This document shows, piece after piece, positions 1-8,389 of a DNA stretch of 64,000 nucleotides; within the stretch, counting starts at the first letter, position 1; every line of letters begins with the position of its first letter. The notes beneath the pieces are model-generated. The model was not told the origin of the DNA. It did not search any database and saw only the letters and a list, made by a program, of their open reading frames with translations. This DNA is from an uncultured Acetatifactor sp. (GTDB taxonomy: Bacteria > Bacillota > Clostridia > Lachnospirales > Lachnospiraceae). The stretch is from positions 15,860 to 79,859 of the forward strand of contig CAJTPH010000011.1 of assembly GCA_910578215.1 (NCBI GenBank), read 5' to 3'. Position numbers and translations under genes: made by a program.

Positions 1-253
1 AGATGCAAAAATTTTTCCAAATTATAGCATACAATAATAAAAAAGGCAATTCCGCATCTAAAACATTTCTCGCTTTTCTGACGGGCTTTTTTTATCCGAG
101 CATAATATGCCTTAGCTTTACATTACCGTATTCGCCATACATTGGTCCGTCAATATATTCTACGCCTTTCCTTTCAACAATACTCATTTATTAAAATTCT
201 GCCCGCAAACAAATACTCGAAATTTGCCGCCGGCTTTTCAGGATTTTATCAAA
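1..253. other. Left-edge intergenic region, no convincing gene
   Basis: No convincing coding sequence lies downstream of the last gene of operon A. A 31-codon minus-strand frame (187 to 92) starts with ATG but has no Shine-Dalgarno sequence; it could be a fragment of a lost gene. No hairpin with a U-run is visible, so the end of the operon A transcript is not defined here. A good minus-strand promoter sits at 21-49, pointing out of the window. Confidence 0.4.
21..49 (-). promoter_or_regulatory. Sigma-A-type promoter reading out of the window
   Basis: On the minus strand the sequence reads TTGCCT, a 17-base spacer, then TATAAT preceded by TGC (extended -10). It would transcribe leftward into a gene beyond position 1. 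This suggests that operon A ends in this window and another transcription unit starts here. Confidence 0.5.
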
Positions 254-1489
254 TTATATTTTCTGCTTTCCATTCCTTCCGCTTCCTTTCGCAGAGCTTA
301 GTCTACCTTTTCTGTATAACATCATATACAGCACCCAATGCCAGGGCTGAGTATATTTTTTCATGGCATAGGCTATTCCCCGTTGAAAATAGTCTTCAAA
401 AAACGCCGCCCGCTCAGGGTGCTCAGGCGCAGACCTAAAATAGCTGACATTATATCTTAATGCCTTCTCCGGCTCATATTGCCTGTAGTGAAATGACGCG
501 CAGGACATATCAAATAAGCGCTTTCCCTTTTCCGAGTTTATCAATACCAAGGATGTGCCTTTACGATGGCTCATGGTCTTATCCAGCTTCTTTATCCCCC
601 AGAAATCGGCTATTGTTATATCAGTATGAATTCGCTCCCCTTTGAACCTGCATTCATGGCATGAAGGCCGCAAATATATATTTTCCAGAAATCCATTCAT
701 AAATTTATCAAAAAACGCCGGAATATGTGTCCTTGTTCTTTTGGCAAAAAACGTTCTGGTTCCTGATTGCAGCCCGCTGGAATGCCATCCCGCGTCCTTG
801 ATCCGAAAGCTGATATTTTGAAACGTGTCATGATATTTATCTTCCAAAAAGCCAACCCAGTCTCTGAAAACCTTCGGCGAAGGCACTCCATGACATATAA
901 AATCGCATAAATATAAATTATCATATGGCCGAGCCAGATAGCCGTGTATCGCCTCACATTCGCAGGGCGTTCCGGCAAACAATACCAGGCTTCCCTTTTT
1001 AAGAGCTTCTTCTATTTCTTTAAAAACATTCCCTAATGTGCTTTGAACATATTTTGACTTACGCAAGCGCTGCAGATCCTCCCTGCTGCGTACACCTTGA
1101 TGAAATACCTCCGCTTTCTGATTGACAGCGCATCCGTAAACCACCCCCCCCATTTCAATAATTCTCTCCGCAAAAAGCGAAAACGCTCCCCCCGATGAGC
1201 TTTGCCCCAAAATGGCTTCGTCAGTATGCCATCCGCCATATGCAAGAGGAAACTGTTTTTTTAAACCGCTCTTTGAATAACCCTGGTCCTGATTCGATTT
1301 CTCGCAGGGGCAGGACCTGGTACAGCGCTCACATTGAACGCAGCGCTCCGCATTCACCTCCGGATAAAGAAATCCCTCCTCATCCTCCTTCATTTCTATA
1401 CAATGGTTAGGGCACACGGCCGCGCAGGCCCCACATCCGCAGCATGACTCTTTATTACTGCGGGATTTTTGATTTTGTATTTTAATCAT
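254..1489 (-). CDS. Coenzyme F420 hydrogenase/dehydrogenase beta-subunit-like Fe-S protein
   Basis: A 411-residue protein with two N-terminal 4Fe-4S ferredoxin motifs (CCGCGACAAVCP and CVQCERCTRSCP, within residues 17-62), then the FrhB/FdhB N- and C-terminal domains (GGVVYGCAV near 115 and a C-terminal cysteine group SCHECRFKG). Relatives often lie next to polysaccharide pyruvyltransferases in Clostridia and Bacteroides capsule loci; their electron donor and substrate are not known to me. The start ATG overlaps the stop of the pyruvyltransferase gene by 8 bases, so the two are translationally coupled. A G8 tract lies inside the gene (1144-1151) and is in frame here. It is the last gene of operon A. 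Confidence 0.85.
   Translation of the reverse strand: MIKIQNQKSRSNKESCCGCGACAAVCPNHCIEMKEDEEGFLYPEVNAERCVQCERCTRSCPCEKSNQDQGYSKSGLKKQFPLAYGGWHTDEAILGQSSSGGAFSLFAERIIEMGGVVYGCAVNQKAEVFHQGVRSREDLQRLRKSKYVQSTLGNVFKEIEEALKKGSLVLFAGTPCECEAIHGYLARPYDNLYLCDFICHGVPSPKVFRDWVGFLEDKYHDTFQNISFRIKDAGWHSSGLQSGTRTFFAKRTRTHIPAFFDKFMNGFLENIYLRPSCHECRFKGERIHTDITIADFWGIKKLDKTMSHRKGTSLVLINSEKGKRLFDMSCASFHYRQYEPEKALRYNVSYFRSAPEHPERAAFFEDYFQRGIAYAMKKYTQPWHWVLYMMLYRKGRLSSAKGSGRNGKQKI
1144..1151 (-). repeat. G8 tract inside the Fe-S protein gene (in frame)
   Basis: Eight consecutive G on the coding strand encode the glycines before VVYGCAV. The reading frame continues normally on both sides, so this is the ON length. 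Loss or gain of one G would truncate the protein near residue 115. Confidence 0.9.
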
Positions 1490-2570
1490 AGCTATCCGGG
1501 ATATTCTCCTTTAAATACTTAAGAGCGGCTTCTCTTTCCTTCATTATGGCCCCTCGCGCATATGCCTTGTCATAAGCGGCATGCAGCACGGGAGACTTTT
1601 CCGGGTCCTGTATATTAAAAAGCTCAATGATATTATTCATTCGCTCCCGAAAACGTTTACATTTAACAAGATACAGCTCTTTCTCAAAAATCAGTGAAAA
1701 AATAATTCCGTGGTACGAGTTAGTGCATACATAATCAGCGCCTTTAAAAAATCCCACAAATTCGGACGGGTCAATATCGATATACAGTTTATCGACCCCT
1801 TGTCTTTTATAGCCATACCTGCTGATTTCAATGACCCTTTTCCCGGTTTTTTTCTTCAAATATTCCGCCACCTTATATATTCTTTCGTCAAACTGCATCA
1901 TATAGATAAGGATGTAATCCTTTTCCGAGCGGTCAACTTTATAAACTCTGCTCCAGTCATCCTCATTCAAAAGAAATACAGGATCTATCAACCTGGTCAC
2001 TGAACAGCCGGCAGCCTTTTCACATTGCACGCCGGATAATCGTTCCCTCACGGAAACGCTTCTGAATTCGGGAAAATATCTTTTGATTCTTTTTTGTTGA
2101 AATGCCGTTAACCGATCCTCTCCAAAGCTGGCGGCATATGACATTTTTACAGAATCCTTTTCCGCAAAGCCAAGGTAATAAGCCCTGTCAAACCCAAACG
2201 TAATTTGAGCGTTCCAAATCTGATCGCCGCCTGCAATATAATGCGTACATCCGGGAGGATTCTTCCGAAGTGCCGAATATGTATAATACTTCCGGGATAA
2301 AACCATCCTGTCCGAGCACCACCTCTTAACTCTGGCATATCTTGATAATCTTTTTCTGAAGGTAGTGATGCCTACCACTGCTTCACGAGGATTGCCTGTA
2401 ACAGGAAAAAGCCTGATTACATCGCATAATACAATGAACGGATTCCTATAATTGATCATTACGGAATCCGCCCCACATTGTTCACGCAAAAATCTTTGAA
2501 GGGCATATGCCTGTAATACTCCCCCAAAATTATTTACAAAATGAAATGTAATGATGCCAACCTTTTTCAT
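1482..2570 (-). CDS. Polysaccharide pyruvyltransferase family protein
   Basis: A 362-residue member of the CsaB/WcaK-type family (PF04230), which moves pyruvate from phosphoenolpyruvate to a sugar to form a ketal, or acts on related substrates. Visible features are the N-terminal GIITFHFVNNFGGVLQAYAL segment typical of the family, the AGGDQIWN motif near residue 110, and the TNSYHGIIFSLIF motif near 275 that carries the conserved SxHG of the donor site. AAAGGA lies 9 bases before the ATG. It is paired with the Fe-S protein downstream, an arrangement repeated in many capsule loci. Confidence 0.85.
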   Translation of the reverse strand: MKKVGIITFHFVNNFGGVLQAYALQRFLREQCGADSVMINYRNPFIVLCDVIRLFPVTGNPREAVVGITTFRKRLSRYARVKRWCSDRMVLSRKYYTYSALRKNPPGCTHYIAGGDQIWNAQITFGFDRAYYLGFAEKDSVKMSYAASFGEDRLTAFQQKRIKRYFPEFRSVSVRERLSGVQCEKAAGCSVTRLIDPVFLLNEDDWSRVYKVDRSEKDYILIYMMQFDERIYKVAEYLKKKTGKRVIEISRYGYKRQGVDKLYIDIDPSEFVGFFKGADYVCTNSYHGIIFSLIFEKELYLVKCKRFRERMNNIIELFNIQDPEKSPVLHAAYDKAYARGAIMKEREAALKYLKENIPDSYD

Positions 2571-2583
2571 CCTTTGTTTTCCT

Positions 2584-4647
2584 TTATAATATCTGATATA
2601 CCGTCACATGACCCGATGAAAATTTTTTGGTTATTAATGACTCGTCAAACCTAAAATTCGGCGAATAACGATTATCCTGTATAATATACGATACTCCCTC
2701 CGCTTTTAGCGTGGCCAACGCATTCATATCGCTTGCATACAATTCTGACAGCAGGCTCTTTCTTCGGTCCCTTTCCTCCGCAATAGAGCTGTTGTATTTA
2801 TCATCCAGCCGCAAATACTGAATAATATCCGCAGCCTCCATATATTGCTGTCGTTCTGAGAAAATAGCGTAATAATAAGAATTTATCTTGTTTCCCTGAC
2901 ATTCCCTGTCGCTGACAATGACACTGTTCTCATCGGAGTTTTCCCGGAGCCATTCTGCCGCCAGAGCTTCGTCTCTGTCAAAAGCATAACCGGAATACGA
3001 CCATGTTCCTTTCATTTTATCTACGCCTTCCGCCACATATTCGGCAAGCGGCTTGCCATACAATTTAAAAGCAAAAGCATATAACCCGATCAAAAGGAAG
3101 CAGACCGACAGACTGTTCACTATTCCCGCTGCCCATACCTTTTTACATTTTAATTCGGCCATTACCTCTTTACATATTTGTATGTTGAATAATAGACATG
3201 GAATAACCGCAGCAATGGCGAAATACATCTCACTGGCGCCCCCTGCGTCAAAAATAAACCACAAAATCAAACCAAATATTGCGGCTGCGCACATAACGGC
3301 AATATAGTATAAATTTTCACGCGTTTCGCTTTTCCTGCGGTATCTTATCCACAATATAAGATTCATTACCGAAAGCAAAAACCACCCGGGATTAGCATAA
3401 TATATCTTTTTTATAAAGGTTAAAAACACATTGACAATCACAAACGGACTATGGACCAACTGCAAGGCTTCTATGTCCCGCACCTGCATCACATTTAATG
3501 TAAGATTATCTCTGTATTCATACTCTCCTGTCAGAAACCTGAACATTCCGGTACAATGCACTCCAATTACTAAAAAAATACACAAAATACTGATGCCGTA
3601 CAAAAAGGCCTTTTTATATTGCTTTTGAATCAGCTGCCTCAGACAGACCAGCCCGGGTATCATCAGAATCACCAGAGAAACAGGCTGCTTCGCACCTGCC
3701 AGACATGCCCAGAATAACAGGCTTATGAAAAAATACCGGATATCAAATTTTTCTTTTCCTGCCTGCTCCAGAAAAAATACAGTAAACCATACCGCATATG
3801 AAAACCCGATGTCAAACCCAAAGGGACCATTGACGGTATGCCACACATATGTAATGACAGACTGTTCCTCAAAGCCCGTAGTCAGCAGAAAAAAGCATAA
3901 ATAAAATAATTTATACTTCCCCGCCCCAAGCCTTGTCAAAAGAAAGCTCACACCGCCTATCATCAGGATACATTTTCCCAATGGGTACAGAGGAAACGCC
4001 AGTTCAAAGATGCTGATCCCCGTGACCTTCCCCAACAGGGCAATGTGCGCGCAGGAAAAATAATGATAATATAATCTTGTACCTGCAAAATAAGACGCTT
4101 CCGGCGGAAAACCGTTTTTCAGGGCTACCGAATTTGAACACCAATACTGAAGATCACGATTAATTTCCGTAATTCCGCTCACATTTCCCAGCGGCGATAC
4201 ATTACTTCCCGCGTAAAGCAGGAAGCATAACAGCAAATATAAACAGAAAACAAACAGAACACCCCAGTCTGTTTTTTGTCCGGAAACGGCGGCGCTGTCT
4301 TTCCTGCAGAATAATTCCACACAGCAAATAGCGGAAACAACGGCAATAATAATCGGCGCCGCCTGTTGAATATGCAAGCCCCATATAATGAAGTATTCCA
4401 ATATGCTTATGCCGTAGCCCACCGCATATGAAAGAAAGATTGTGTTAATAAAAGAATATTCCCCTTTAAAAAGCCTGTGTGAAATTGCATTGCCAGGTAA
4501 ATATATGACAAAAACCTGCGCCAATACAAACTTTACAATATTAACAGCCGAAATATGAAAGGCGGCTGCAGCACAGAGCGAATAAATCAGCGCTGCAGCT
4601 AATACAATGACTATCCCTGAAGAAATCATTTTTTTCTTAAAGAACAA
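2584..4647 (-). CDS. Polytopic membrane protein, GT-C-like
   Basis: A 687-residue protein with about a dozen hydrophobic segments from residue 10 to about 530, followed by a soluble C-terminal domain of about 150 residues. This layout, with polar residues in the first large loop (EINRDLQYW near residue 165), fits lipid-linked-sugar GT-C glycosyltransferases, but I see no family-defining motif and cannot name a donor. The TTG start is preferred because GGAGG lies 7 bases upstream; the next ATG (4629) would remove six residues and has no good ribosome site. It sits near the end of operon A, so it may decorate the finished or lipid-linked polymer. Confidence 0.7.
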   Translation of the reverse strand: MFFKKKMISSGIVIVLAAALIYSLCAAAAFHISAVNIVKFVLAQVFVIYLPGNAISHRLFKGEYSFINTIFLSYAVGYGISILEYFIIWGLHIQQAAPIIIAVVSAICCVELFCRKDSAAVSGQKTDWGVLFVFCLYLLLCFLLYAGSNVSPLGNVSGITEINRDLQYWCSNSVALKNGFPPEASYFAGTRLYYHYFSCAHIALLGKVTGISIFELAFPLYPLGKCILMIGGVSFLLTRLGAGKYKLFYLCFFLLTTGFEEQSVITYVWHTVNGPFGFDIGFSYAVWFTVFFLEQAGKEKFDIRYFFISLLFWACLAGAKQPVSLVILMIPGLVCLRQLIQKQYKKAFLYGISILCIFLVIGVHCTGMFRFLTGEYEYRDNLTLNVMQVRDIEALQLVHSPFVIVNVFLTFIKKIYYANPGWFLLSVMNLILWIRYRRKSETRENLYYIAVMCAAAIFGLILWFIFDAGGASEMYFAIAAVIPCLLFNIQICKEVMAELKCKKVWAAGIVNSLSVCFLLIGLYAFAFKLYGKPLAEYVAEGVDKMKGTWSYSGYAFDRDEALAAEWLRENSDENSVIVSDRECQGNKINSYYYAIFSERQQYMEAADIIQYLRLDDKYNSSIAEERDRRKSLLSELYASDMNALATLKAEGVSYIIQDNRYSPNFRFDESLITKKFSSGHVTVYQIL

Positions 4648-4713
4648 ATTTCATCCTCCCCGCCGTAGAAGCAGTACCTTCTCCCATGCAAACCAATCCG
4701 ACAGCGCTTTTAT

Positions 4714-5406
4714 CTAACCGGGTACTCCTCGAAGCAAAAAATTAATTTTTGTTTTTATCCTTTCGGGCTCCATAACTTTAATTACAATATCCGGAGAATG
4801 CCCAAACACAATACAGTTATCCGGAATTGTTTCATTGACCAGACAGCTGTTGGCAGACACAATAGCATTGCTCCCAATCACCGTATTTCCCAAAACCGTG
4901 GCATTTGCACATAACACTACGTCAGAGCCCAGCTCAGGATATTTCGTTTCGTCATTTCCCGGGCTGCCGCCCACTGTCGTGCCCTGATATACAAAGAGCT
5001 TATCACCGTATTTGGCTCTGCCCAAAACGCTCCCCACCGGATGCTCTGCCCAAAAATGGGCAGGAAGCTCTATTGCATAAAACCAATCCACAGAACACAT
5101 TATTTTATTCAGGAAATATACCTTGGAAGCCCATTGTTCATCGCCGCTTCTGCCTAATTCATTAGAAACGAAATACAAAAAGACAGACCACTCTACCGTA
5201 TGCAGATAATCCACCGGTAAACCGTGAAATACGGGCTGCCGCTTAGTCGACGGCCTCCGAGCAAAGCATTCCTTCCAACGAGCCAGCGCCCTGCCGACAC
5301 AGCTCAGGTTGAGCTTTTCGCCGTCTCCCGCATTCATTGGCCAATAGCTGCCGCACTGCTTCTCTATCAGCCGTGCAAGCATCCCTTCCTCCTGAAAGCT
5401 TTCCAT
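4714..5406 (-). CDS. Serine-acetyltransferase-like hexapeptide-repeat acyltransferase
   Basis: A 230-residue protein. The N-terminal half resembles the CysE helical domain and the C-terminal half (about 115-210) is a left-handed beta-helix with hexapeptide repeats (VLGNTVIGSNAIVSANS and similar). In a sugar locus such proteins usually O-acetylate a residue from acetyl-CoA rather than make O-acetylserine. Two starts are possible: ATG at 5406, with AAGGAG 11 bases away, or ATG at 5382, with AGGAGG 5 bases away; the second has the better ribosome site. It follows the PseA-like gene by 57 bases in operon A. Confidence 0.75.
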   Translation of the reverse strand: MESFQEEGMLARLIEKQCGSYWPMNAGDGEKLNLSCVGRALARWKECFARRPSTKRQPVFHGLPVDYLHTVEWSVFLYFVSNELGRSGDEQWASKVYFLNKIMCSVDWFYAIELPAHFWAEHPVGSVLGRAKYGDKLFVYQGTTVGGSPGNDETKYPELGSDVVLCANATVLGNTVIGSNAIVSANSCLVNETIPDNCIVFGHSPDIVIKVMEPERIKTKINFLLRGVPG

Positions 5407-5463
5407 GTCAGTCTATGCTCCTTTTCTGCATATCCGCCAATCTACCTCTTATCTATCTGACAG

Positions 5464-6576
5464 TTAATCATAGATGGCATTTTTCAAAACCCATCTTCCC
5501 ATGGCATCCTTTTCAAAAAGCTCTTTATTATAAAACTTATCCACAATCGCCCAGAATTCCGTCCTTGTATATCCGCAGAACCTGCAGAAATCCTCCACAC
5601 ATTTAGGGTCAAGCGCATGGTCCCTCTCCTTGACGATCTGTTTTGCTTCTTCCCGGGTCATTATTCCGTACCGAATAAATCTTGAGGTATAATCCGTAGC
5701 CGCCCCATGACCGAATTTAGGGTACTTCATCCACGAATGCACAAGATATGCCCTGGAATCGATCTGATCATAATTTTCCGCATGATGTGCCCGGTTCCAC
5801 TCATGAGTCAGGTCCTGGAAGCCTCTGGATTTCGCAAACTGATAATTTCTAACGCTGTTCCACTGCTGAAAATAGCTCAGGTATATGGGATCTAATTTAT
5901 TCAATTCCTCGGCGGCAGGCGCCTCCGTCATTACTAAATCCTCCTCCGTTACGCCAAAGCCCAATAATTCTTCCCTGCTGAAATCACTGGCAACGCCGTT
6001 GCTTACCTGACTGCGGGCAGAATATGTTTCCTCGTCCTCGTTTCCGCCATATTCAAAGCTTACGTTCTCCCCATATACCAAAAGCATTGTGTTAAACTTC
6101 AGAGCCATATGCAGAGGAAAGGTATATATAAACCTGTCGATATACCATGTAGGCTTTCCGTACTTTTCAAACATGGCTCTCATCAGAATCTTTTGTGCCT
6201 TAATATTGGGCTTGTAGCTGATAATTGGGACGCCGAACTCCTCGCTGATATTCTTTATATTGTGAAGCCCCGCCTGTGTCATTGGGAAATTATCCTCAAC
6301 GGAAAACAATATGGGATTCATATGCATGACTTCCTTCATGATATGGACCTGATAATGGCTGTCCTTCCCTCCTGAAGCGGCGATTGCACAATCATAATTT
6401 CCAGGGCCATTACAGCCCCTGTATTTATCGCAAAGTGCCTCCAGCTCCTTCCAGCGTGCCTCCCAGTCCACGTTTTTCCGGTTTTCATAATGTGTGCACG
6501 CGCAGCAGACCCCCTCCTCATTAAAGGTAATGCCCGGTCTTGTATCCGGCATGGTACAAATTTTGCAGTATTTCAT
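5464..6576 (-). CDS. N-acetyl sugar amidotransferase, PseA/WbpG family
   Basis: A 370-residue PP-loop ATPase. The loop SGGKDS is at residues 68-73, and there is an N-terminal zinc-type cysteine group (C4, C7, C24, C25, C27) and a C-terminal CVEDFCRFCG. Family members (PseA, WbpG, PtmG/LegA types) turn an N-acetyl group of a nonulosonic acid precursor into an acetamidino group, using ammonia from a partner glutaminase. No HisH-like glutaminase is seen in this window. Its place after the legionaminate genes suggests that the product carries an acetamidino group. AGGAGG lies 8 bases before the ATG. Confidence 0.85.
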   Translation of the reverse strand: MKYCKICTMPDTRPGITFNEEGVCCACTHYENRKNVDWEARWKELEALCDKYRGCNGPGNYDCAIAASGGKDSHYQVHIMKEVMHMNPILFSVEDNFPMTQAGLHNIKNISEEFGVPIISYKPNIKAQKILMRAMFEKYGKPTWYIDRFIYTFPLHMALKFNTMLLVYGENVSFEYGGNEDEETYSARSQVSNGVASDFSREELLGFGVTEEDLVMTEAPAAEELNKLDPIYLSYFQQWNSVRNYQFAKSRGFQDLTHEWNRAHHAENYDQIDSRAYLVHSWMKYPKFGHGAATDYTSRFIRYGIMTREEAKQIVKERDHALDPKCVEDFCRFCGYTRTEFWAIVDKFYNKELFEKDAMGRWVLKNAIYD

Positions 6577-6597
6577 ATCAGTTCCTCCTTTTTCACT

Positions 6598-7371
6598 TTA
6601 TATAAGACTGGAATTTCTGATTATCCGGCAATTCTCATAAACCTCCCTGAAAGCTACCTTTGTTTTAAAGAGATATTCCGCGATAACGGACATCAATTCC
6701 AGATCGTTCTCATGATCCAAATCAAGAATGCCTGTATCATACATTTCTATTATCTCTACATGCCCGTCCAGCACCTGTCTTCCCGACATTAGATGCTGAG
6801 GGGAATACGCATATAAAGAAGCATTCATATCATAAATGTCCGGCGCCTGCTGTCTGGCAGTAAAATCGGATTCACATACTTTACAAAATCCCTTTTCCGC
6901 TCTTTTCAGCTGATTAAAATACGGATTTCGTCTTGCCGCCACAACCGAAGTCGTCACATCGGCTCCTGTACGAATATGTACGTCAATTAAATTTTTAATA
7001 TCGGCTGTCGTGCGAAGCGGAGAAGTAATGTCCAAATCAACAACCATATCATATTCACAGCCTTCTCTGTTCTGCATAATATCCAGACAGCTGCGTATGA
7101 CATCTATTTTGCCAACTGTATCCCCGCCAAGCTGCTGGCTGCGTTCAATCAGCTTAACAGGACGTATCCCATTGCCTGCCATCATGGAAAGCAGCTCCCG
7201 GCTGTCAGAGTTCACAACAATGTCGCATGCTTCTTTGCCATGCCTCTGCAGATAGAGATCTATTGCAGACAGCGTATAATACGGAAGCGGATTCCCGGCA
7301 AAGGGCTTAATATTCTTATTTTTAATCCCCTTAGAGCCTGCCCTGCCGCAAATCGTAAAAAGAATTTTCAT
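6598..7371 (-). CDS. Acylneuraminate cytidylyltransferase family protein (second copy)
   Basis: About 257 residues from the ATG at 7371. The N-terminus FTICGRAGSKGIKNKN is the nucleotide-binding signature of the CMP-sugar synthetase family, and VDLDITSPLR matches the conserved TSPLR site. It is a second cytidylyltransferase beside the LegF-like one, so it may activate a different acidic sugar. An upstream in-frame ATG at 7386 exists, but the G6 run that follows it is placed as the ribosome site for 7371. A 7-bp hairpin precedes it (87-103 of the 7300s), matching an element at 55857-55888. The two Gfo/Idh genes lie directly upstream. Confidence 0.8.
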   Translation of the reverse strand: MKILFTICGRAGSKGIKNKNIKPFAGNPLPYYTLSAIDLYLQRHGKEACDIVVNSDSRELLSMMAGNGIRPVKLIERSQQLGGDTVGKIDVIRSCLDIMQNREGCEYDMVVDLDITSPLRTTADIKNLIDVHIRTGADVTTSVVAARRNPYFNQLKRAEKGFCKVCESDFTARQQAPDIYDMNASLYAYSPQHLMSGRQVLDGHVEIIEMYDTGILDLDHENDLELMSVIAEYLFKTKVAFREVYENCRIIRNSSLI

Positions 7372-7403
7372 TTTTATACCCCCCATGCCCGCCTCTGGCG
7401 GGC
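7371..7403 (-). promoter_or_regulatory. Hairpin plus G-run ribosome site before the second cytidylyltransferase
   Basis: On the minus strand a stem GCCCGCC / GGCGGGC with a 3-base loop (7387-7403) is followed by a G6 run and TATAAAAATG. Nearly the same layout (hairpin, G5 run, TATAGGAATG) precedes the Wzy gene of operon C at 55886. It may modulate initiation or end upstream translation; its role is inferred. Confidence 0.5.
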
Positions 7404-7438
7404 ACTGATTTCAACATTGGGAAATTTACCTCCAAACC

Positions 7439-8389
7439 TTACTCCTGAATCTTTCCCTGTGTCAGGTTCAATACACGGACTGCATGCGCAATATCGCTGT
7501 CCGTTTTTACCCTGCCTTCTATCATATCAAGGAAATGTGTCAGCTCCCTGATTTGATAATCATCGCGTGTCTCATTAAAATCAATTATTTCGCCTGTCCT
7601 CATAAACTCAATTCTGTTGCTTACAAGATCCCCGCATACGGTATCGCTATCCGTTAAAACCATAATCTGGCGGATGGTTTTTCTGCCAAAGTAATCCAGA
7701 TGCAGCTCGACGATTTTATCCGGATATTCCGCAATGTAGACGGCATAGTCCTCACTGTCTATCTCAAGTGCCGACTTCCTGCCGGACATATAAAATATTT
7801 TCCGCGGCATTCCAATCAGAAACGTCAGATAATCCCATTCATGAACCAAATCAATCGAAACGCCTCCACCCAGCTTTTTACTGGCGCTGTATGTTTTGCG
7901 GTAATCTATGCCCGGACGCCATTCCGGCAAATAGCTTGATGAGATGCTTCTAATGGATATCGCTCTGCTAAAATCCACATGCTCCTTTAAATACTGAATC
8001 ACCGCATTGTATCTTAACGGGCAGGCTACATAATAGACCGCGTCCTTTTTAATACTCAGCTTCTCCGCTTCGTTTATCTGGCTCACGGAAGCAACAGGCT
8101 TTTCAATAAAAAAATTCCTGCCGTATTTTGCGGCTTTGCTCAGGCTTTCCAGGTGACATTCCGTAGGATTTGTTATAAAAAACGCATCATACTCGGTGTC
8201 TATCTCCTCAAACTTCGTATATACCTTCCTCAGTGAAAGTCCTTCATCCCTCTTATCTGCCCCGGCGCTATGCCTGACCGCATCGATACTCAACGCTATT
8301 CCCCGCTCGCTGCAGACCGCCCGCAAATTCTTTATATGGCGCCTGGCAATAGAGCCTATTCCCACAAAGCAAACATTTAACGAATTCAC
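7439..8389 (-). CDS. Gfo/Idh/MocA family oxidoreductase (second of two)
   Basis: A 316-residue protein. It has a Rossmann NAD(P) site near the N-terminus (CFVGIGSIARRH), an EKPVA motif near residue 95 as in the Gfo/Idh/MocA family, and the usual C-terminal beta-sheet domain. The likely role is oxidation or reduction of a nucleotide-activated or free sugar for the acidic-sugar branch. The start is GTG at 8389, with GGAGGAGG 6 bases upstream; GTGA overlaps the stop of the previous gene by 4 bases. Gfo/Idh-type dehydrogenases accompany several legionaminate loci, but the exact reaction here is unknown. Confidence 0.8.
   Translation of the reverse strand: MNSLNVCFVGIGSIARRHIKNLRAVCSERGIALSIDAVRHSAGADKRDEGLSLRKVYTKFEEIDTEYDAFFITNPTECHLESLSKAAKYGRNFFIEKPVASVSQINEAEKLSIKKDAVYYVACPLRYNAVIQYLKEHVDFSRAISIRSISSSYLPEWRPGIDYRKTYSASKKLGGGVSIDLVHEWDYLTFLIGMPRKIFYMSGRKSALEIDSEDYAVYIAEYPDKIVELHLDYFGRKTIRQIMVLTDSDTVCGDLVSNRIEFMRTGEIIDFNETRDDYQIRELTHFLDMIEGRVKTDSDIAHAVRVLNLTQGKIQE

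Noticed and set aside
3..194. 63-codon plus-strand frame at the left edge
   Set aside because: No ribosome site and no recognisable content; it overlaps the minus-strand promoter at 21-49.
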